NCBI GenBank assembly: GCA_028821815.1
Contig: JAPKEY010000053.1
Coordinates: forward strand, 1-9,119
Reading direction: 5' to 3'
DNA from: Candidatus Poseidoniales archaeon
Lineage (GTDB): Archaea > Thermoplasmatota > Poseidoniia > Poseidoniales > Thalassarchaeaceae
DNA: 9,119 bases
The position numbers were made by a program, and so were the translations under genes. Below the pieces are notes generated by a model. The model saw nothing but the letters and a program-made list of their open reading frames with translations, ran no database searches and was not told the origin of the DNA. This document shows, in pieces, positions 5,697 to 9,119 of the stretch (the stretch's first letter is position 1; the number at the start of each line of letters is the position of its first letter).

Positions 5697-7490
5697 ATGG
5701 AACGGATTGTCAACGACTTCCAACTGAATATCGCCACGGCCAATGGAACAGGTTCGCAATCTGCGAACCTGATTCTACTGCATACCATGTTCAACATGGG
5801 TGTCCCAGTCAGTGGCAAGAATCTCTTTCCAAGCAATATCTCAGGGTTGCCCACTTGGTATATTCTGCGAGTCAGTGACAATGGCTACCAAGCCCCTGGT
5901 GATCGAACTCACATTCAAATCATCATGAACAAAGCAACTTGGGATGATGATATTGCAAACTGTCTGCCAGGCACGCTCATTCTATTCAACACGGATGTCA
6001 AGATGCCTGTTGAACGTGAGGACTGCATAGTCATCGGTGTGCCAATGACCAAAATGGCACGTGGGTTGAATCCGAAATTAGGCAAGATGATCTCCAATAT
6101 GGTGTATGTGGGCCTTCTCGCTGAAATCCTTGGTCTGGATGATGCCGCCCTCGATGCAGCTTTGGCTCAACAATTCAAGGGCAAGGTAAGGGCGATTGAA
6201 CTTAATTTGGAAGCTGTAGATCTCGGACGTAATTTCATCAAGGAGAATGCAGATATCTCCACGATTCCATTCAGAATTGAACCGCGTGATGTTGATGAAA
6301 ACCTATTCTTGGTTGAAGGCAATGAAGCGGTTGCACTCGGCAGCCACTACGGTGGTGTCGGTCTATTGTCATGGTATCCAATCACTCCGAGTAGTAGTTT
6401 GGCTGAGGGCATCATCGCCTATATCCCTGAACTTCGGACGGATGAGAATGGCGACCACTACTGTGCAGTCATCCAGGCAGAGGATGAATTGGCAGCCGTT
6501 GGCATGGTTGTTGGGGCCGGTTGGTCTGGCATTCGTGCAATGACTGCCACCAGTGGCCCTGGAATTTCCCTAATGTCGGAATTCATTGGCCTCGCCTATT
6601 TCGCCGAAATCCCAGGTGTCATTTGGGATGTCAACCGAACCGGTCCTTCAACCGGATTACCAACACGAACACAACAAGGTGACCTCACAATGCTGTATGA
6701 GGCCAGTCATGGCGATACGACGCACCCCGTTCTAATTCCCGGCAACATGCAAGAATGCTTTGAGTATGGCTGGAAAGCCTTCGATGTTGCCGAGCGCCTC
6801 CAAACCGTGGTCTTTGGTTTCAGCGACCTCGATTTAGGTATGAATCGTTGGGCTTGCAAAGGATTCGAGTATCCAGAAACACCAATGGATCGTGGAAAGG
6901 TTCTGCGGACACAGGCTGAATTGGACGCCATCGAAAACTACGGTCGCTATCGAGATGTTGACGGGGATGGAATTCCCTATCGCACACTCCCTGGCTCTGG
7001 CTTAGACCCCATTCTCTACCGTGGAACAGGTCATGATGAAGATGGTGTTTATTCTGAAAAACCCGAAGTTTACCAAGCCCTCATGATGCGCCTCAAGCGC
7101 AAGATGGACAATGCTCGAACTTGGTTACCACAACCTGTTCTTCGCGAAGAAGTCGAGAAAGAAGTTGGCATCATCTACTATGGGTCAATGGAAAACTCCA
7201 TTCAGGAAATCGACGATATTCTGGAAGATGAAATCGGCCGCAAGGTCAGCCAGTGCCGGGTTCGGAGTCTACCACTTTCACCGGTTGTCGAGCAGTTTAT
7301 TCAAGATCATGAGACCGTGATTGTACTCGAAATCAATCGAGATGGGCAACTCTACGGTATCTTGCGTAGAGAATTGCCCCATGAACTCATTCCAAAGATG
7401 CATAGTGCAGCCTATTCAGACGGCATGCCACCACGTGCTCGTCACTATTCAGAATTAATCAAGAATGTACTGAAGGAGGTGAGTGAATGA
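5697..7490 (+). CDS. korA: 2-oxoacid:ferredoxin oxidoreductase, fused gamma-alpha subunit (KorA type)
   Basis: With KorB this enzyme oxidatively decarboxylates a 2-oxoacid (probably 2-oxoglutarate) with CoA to the acyl-CoA while reducing ferredoxin, in the cytoplasm. The 597-aa chain begins with a gamma domain (residues 1-185: ANGTGSQSAN 15-24, SGKNLFPSNISGLPTWY 39-55). The alpha pyrimidine-binding domain follows (200-390: YPITPSSSLAE 227-237, QAEDELAAVG 260-269, TSGPGISLMSE 285-295, TGPSTGLPTRTQQGDL 315-330). The C-terminal CoA-region domains (about 480-597) contain VIVLEINRDGQ. The gamma loop reads NGTGS rather than the usual GxGGQG, as in the KorA subclass with the GKNLFPSN motif. The reading frame is open from 5604 upstream, but ATG 5697 is chosen because homology begins at MERIVNDF and the extension would translate the 5656-5672 hairpin. 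GGAG at 5681-5684 is a somewhat distant ribosome site. The stop overlaps the korB start by 4 nt. Confidence 0.95.
   Translation: MERIVNDFQLNIATANGTGSQSANLILLHTMFNMGVPVSGKNLFPSNISGLPTWYILRVSDNGYQAPGDRTHIQIIMNKATWDDDIANCLPGTLILFNTDVKMPVEREDCIVIGVPMTKMARGLNPKLGKMISNMVYVGLLAEILGLDDAALDAALAQQFKGKVRAIELNLEAVDLGRNFIKENADISTIPFRIEPRDVDENLFLVEGNEAVALGSHYGGVGLLSWYPITPSSSLAEGIIAYIPELRTDENGDHYCAVIQAEDELAAVGMVVGAGWSGIRAMTATSGPGISLMSEFIGLAYFAEIPGVIWDVNRTGPSTGLPTRTQQGDLTMLYEASHGDTTHPVLIPGNMQECFEYGWKAFDVAERLQTVVFGFSDLDLGMNRWACKGFEYPETPMDRGKVLRTQAELDAIENYGRYRDVDGDGIPYRTLPGSGLDPILYRGTGHDEDGVYSEKPEVYQALMMRLKRKMDNARTWLPQPVLREEVEKEVGIIYYGSMENSIQEIDDILEDEIGRKVSQCRVRSLPLSPVVEQFIQDHETVIVLEINRDGQLYGILRRELPHELIPKMHSAAYSDGMPPRARHYSELIKNVLKEVSE
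7473..7482 (+). promoter_or_regulatory. Strong Shine-Dalgarno for korB inside the end of korA
   Basis: AAGGAGGTGA is a near-complete match to the anti-Shine-Dalgarno end of 16S rRNA, with 4 nt before the korB ATG at 7487. It is by far the best ribosome site in the window and, with the ATGA stop-start overlap, points to coupled, roughly equal synthesis of the two subunits. Confidence 0.9.
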
Positions 7491-8521
7491 CCATCAAGCT
7501 GAATGTTATCGATTTACCAAAGGACGATTATACGGGCGGAAAATCAACCCTTTGTCCCGGTTGTGGGCACGACCAAATTAGTAATGTCATCATCAATGCA
7601 GCCTGGGATAATGGGCTGCATCCTGAAAAATTGGCAAAGATGAGTGGAATTGGTTGTAGCAGCAAGACACCTGCATATTTCCTTGGCAAATCTCATGGGT
7701 TCAATACCGTTCACGGCCGAATGCCGGCAGTGACCACGGGTGCGGCAATGGGCAACCGTGGCCTCACTTTCCTCGCGGTCTCTGGTGATGGTGATTCTGC
7801 CAGTATTGGGATTGGACAATTCATCCACGCAGTTCGGCGAAATTTGGACATGGTCTATGTGCTTGAGAACAATGGTGTGTATGGCCTAACCAAGGGACAA
7901 TACAGCGCGACTGCGGTCAAAGGCAGCAAGAAGAAGAAAGGACCTACAAATGAGCACCAACCCATCGATTTGTGTAAGTTGGCCATCAATCTAGGTTGTA
8001 CGTTTGTCGCTCGTTCATTTAGCGGTTCAAAGAAGCAACTGACCGCACTAATGAAGGCCGCAATGAGCCACAAAGGCTTCGCACTCATCGACATTATATC
8101 TCCCTGTGTAACATTCAACAACAACGACGAGAGTTTGCGCTCCTACACCTATGTCAAGGATAATGATGTCGAGTTGCACGCTTACGATTACATCCCCACT
8201 CAAACACCGATTGAATCAGCAGCAGCACCTGAGGGTGAATTCCATGACATTACCCTGTTCGATGGCAGTACACTCCGCCTGGAAACAATTGGTTCTGATC
8301 ACGATCCAAGTGATGCAATGGCAGCATTAAGCGCTCTACACAAGGCTGAAGCGGAAGACAAACACGTTACTGGATTGCTTTACTTCGACCCTACAAAGGC
8401 AACTGCAGTGGAAGACCAGTGCTTGGTTGAAACACCCCTCTCAGAAGTTGATGACAACACCATGCGTCCAAGCGCTGCTAGTCTTGAGACACTGAATACC
8501 CGATTCCGTGGCAAGGCTTGA
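7487..8521 (+). CDS. korB: 2-oxoacid:ferredoxin oxidoreductase beta subunit (KorB type)
   Basis: This is the thiamine-diphosphate and 4Fe-4S-binding catalytic subunit that pairs with KorA. The 344-aa protein shows CPGCGH (C23, C26), GIGCSSK (C57) and SPCVTFNN (C207), the four cysteines expected to hold the single 4Fe-4S cluster. HGRMPAVTTGAAMGN (76-90) precedes the thiamine-diphosphate/Mg motif GDGDSASIGIG (100-110), which continues to ENNGVYGLTKGQ (127-138). The lysine run at 147-151 lies in the loop after that motif. The C-terminal part (about 230-344) matches the KorB C-terminal extension, is less distinctive and ends in a polar tail. Translation is coupled to korA by ATGA. All expected motifs are intact. 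Two-oxoglutarate is the likely substrate because the subunit architecture and the aconitase nearby fit the TCA cycle; pyruvate or a broad 2-oxoacid range cannot be excluded. Confidence 0.95.
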   Translation: MTIKLNVIDLPKDDYTGGKSTLCPGCGHDQISNVIINAAWDNGLHPEKLAKMSGIGCSSKTPAYFLGKSHGFNTVHGRMPAVTTGAAMGNRGLTFLAVSGDGDSASIGIGQFIHAVRRNLDMVYVLENNGVYGLTKGQYSATAVKGSKKKKGPTNEHQPIDLCKLAINLGCTFVARSFSGSKKQLTALMKAAMSHKGFALIDIISPCVTFNNNDESLRSYTYVKDNDVELHAYDYIPTQTPIESAAAPEGEFHDITLFDGSTLRLETIGSDHDPSDAMAALSALHKAEAEDKHVTGLLYFDPTKATAVEDQCLVETPLSEVDDNTMRPSAASLETLNTRFRGKA

Positions 8522-8535
8522 GACCACATCGCCCC

Positions 8536-8554
8536 TGCGCGTAGTGTGCGCGCA
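8536..8554 (+). promoter_or_regulatory. Short hairpin enclosing the GTG start of the phosphatase gene
   Basis: TGCGCG (8536-8541) and CGCGCA (8549-8554) are perfect arms around a 7-nt loop that contains the proposed GTG start codon (8546-8548). It lies 14 nt after the korB stop. It could present or hide the start codon in the korAB transcript, or it may be chance in a GC-rich patch. A T4 run follows at 8560-8563, too short for a confident terminator. Confidence 0.3.
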
Positions 8555-9119
8555 ACCGCTTTTCTCCTCGTTTTGTTGATGCTTGTGCCTCTGGCACATG
8601 CGCAGAACTTAGGGGAAACTCTCCAGGAATGCCCGGGAACACTGACCGGGAGCACACAACCACAACAGATTCACTTGCAGATGACTGATGATGCATCGGT
8701 GATGAATGTCATTTGGTCCACAGAAGGTCGCTCTACAGGTGAAGTGGAATGGGATGGGCAAACATCCCCCAGTACCGATTATTGCTACAATCACGATATG
8801 GCTTTCCACATGGCCTCAATGACTGGACTCACACCTGGTGAAGAGGTGATCTATCGAGTGGGTAGTGGTGGGGATTGGTCCGAGGAATTTACCTTCACAC
8901 CCATTGATTCATCCGCGGAGCACTTCGAATGGATTTCAATTGGCGATCATGGCGACTCCAGTGAAGCGATGGATGTGAGTGAAGCAATCATTGCAGATTC
9001 AGATGCCCAGATAGTAACAATATCCGGTGATATTTCTTATGCAGATGGTGAGCAATCAACTTGGGACAATTGGTTCAACTTCCAACAAGATAGCATGACC
9101 AGCATTCCTTGGGTGACAG
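8546..9119 (+). CDS. Secreted purple-acid-phosphatase-like metallophosphoesterase, N-terminal part only
   Basis: An open frame runs to the right edge (191 codons seen). From GTG 8546 the product begins MRATAFLLVLLMLVPLAHA-Q, a complete short signal peptide cleaved near residue 19, which is the reason for choosing this start; no Shine-Dalgarno is seen. Residues 38-120 form a fibronectin-III-like domain as in purple acid phosphatases (QIHLQMTDDASVMNVIWST, then GLTPGEEVIYRVGSG). The metallophosphoesterase domain begins near 127. GDHGD (133-137) corresponds to the first metal motif (GDxG) and SGDISYADG (160-168) to the second (GDxxY), followed by TWDNWF. The GNH(E/D) motif should come just beyond the edge after SIPWVT. 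Such enzymes hydrolyse phosphomonoesters outside the cell and can supply phosphate. The gene follows korB by 24 bp on the same strand and in the same reading frame, so readthrough transcription is likely, though the function is unrelated. Confidence 0.88.
   Translation, partial: MRATAFLLVLLMLVPLAHAQNLGETLQECPGTLTGSTQPQQIHLQMTDDASVMNVIWSTEGRSTGEVEWDGQTSPSTDYCYNHDMAFHMASMTGLTPGEEVIYRVGSGGDWSEEFTFTPIDSSAEHFEWISIGDHGDSSEAMDVSEAIIADSDAQIVTISGDISYADGEQSTWDNWFNFQQDSMTSIPWVT

Overview
The window looks like a piece of a marine planktonic archaeal genome, most likely Marine Group II / Poseidoniales. This is inference from gene content only: a bacterial-type AcnA aconitase, a two-subunit fused 2-oxoacid:ferredoxin oxidoreductase, a membrane-tethered TPR-cyclophilin, and secreted FG-GAP and purple-acid-phosphatase-like proteins, all in moderate-GC DNA with short intergenic gaps. 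No rRNA, tRNA, insertion sequence, phage gene or CRISPR array is visible.

Layout. Positions 1-807 (minus) hold the N-terminal 269 codons of a secreted FG-GAP/VCBS repeat protein cut by the left edge. A 164-bp gap (808-971) carries a T6 tract that may end the next minus-strand transcript and a weak TATA-like site for the FG-GAP gene. Positions 972-5469 (minus) form a probable three-gene transcription unit read right to left: membrane TPR-cyclophilin (ppi), then aconitase (acnA, 898 aa), then an unrecognised acidic-linker protein of about 226 aa. Positions 5470-5696 are a divergent control region with a 20-bp dyad on an AT-rich TATA-like core and two stem-loops in the presumed leader of the rightward genes. 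Positions 5697-8521 (plus) are korA-korB, overlapping by 4 nt with a near-perfect Shine-Dalgarno before korB. From 8546 to the right edge is the start of a secreted purple-acid-phosphatase-like metallophosphoesterase that begins with GTG.

How the genes fit together. Aconitase makes isocitrate from citrate. One step later, after isocitrate dehydrogenase (not in this window), a KorAB-type enzyme would oxidise 2-oxoglutarate to succinyl-CoA and reduce ferredoxin. Their divergent placement around one control region supports a TCA-cycle role and 2-oxoglutarate as the KorAB substrate, though substrate cannot be read from sequence alone. The cyclophilin, the FG-GAP protein and the phosphatase are predicted to act at or outside the membrane and have no obvious link to the TCA enzymes.

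The window is mostly ordinary core metabolism. The points most worth a second look are the operator-like dyad between ppi and korA, the TPR-TM-cyclophilin architecture placed ahead of aconitase, and the unrecognised protein downstream of aconitase.
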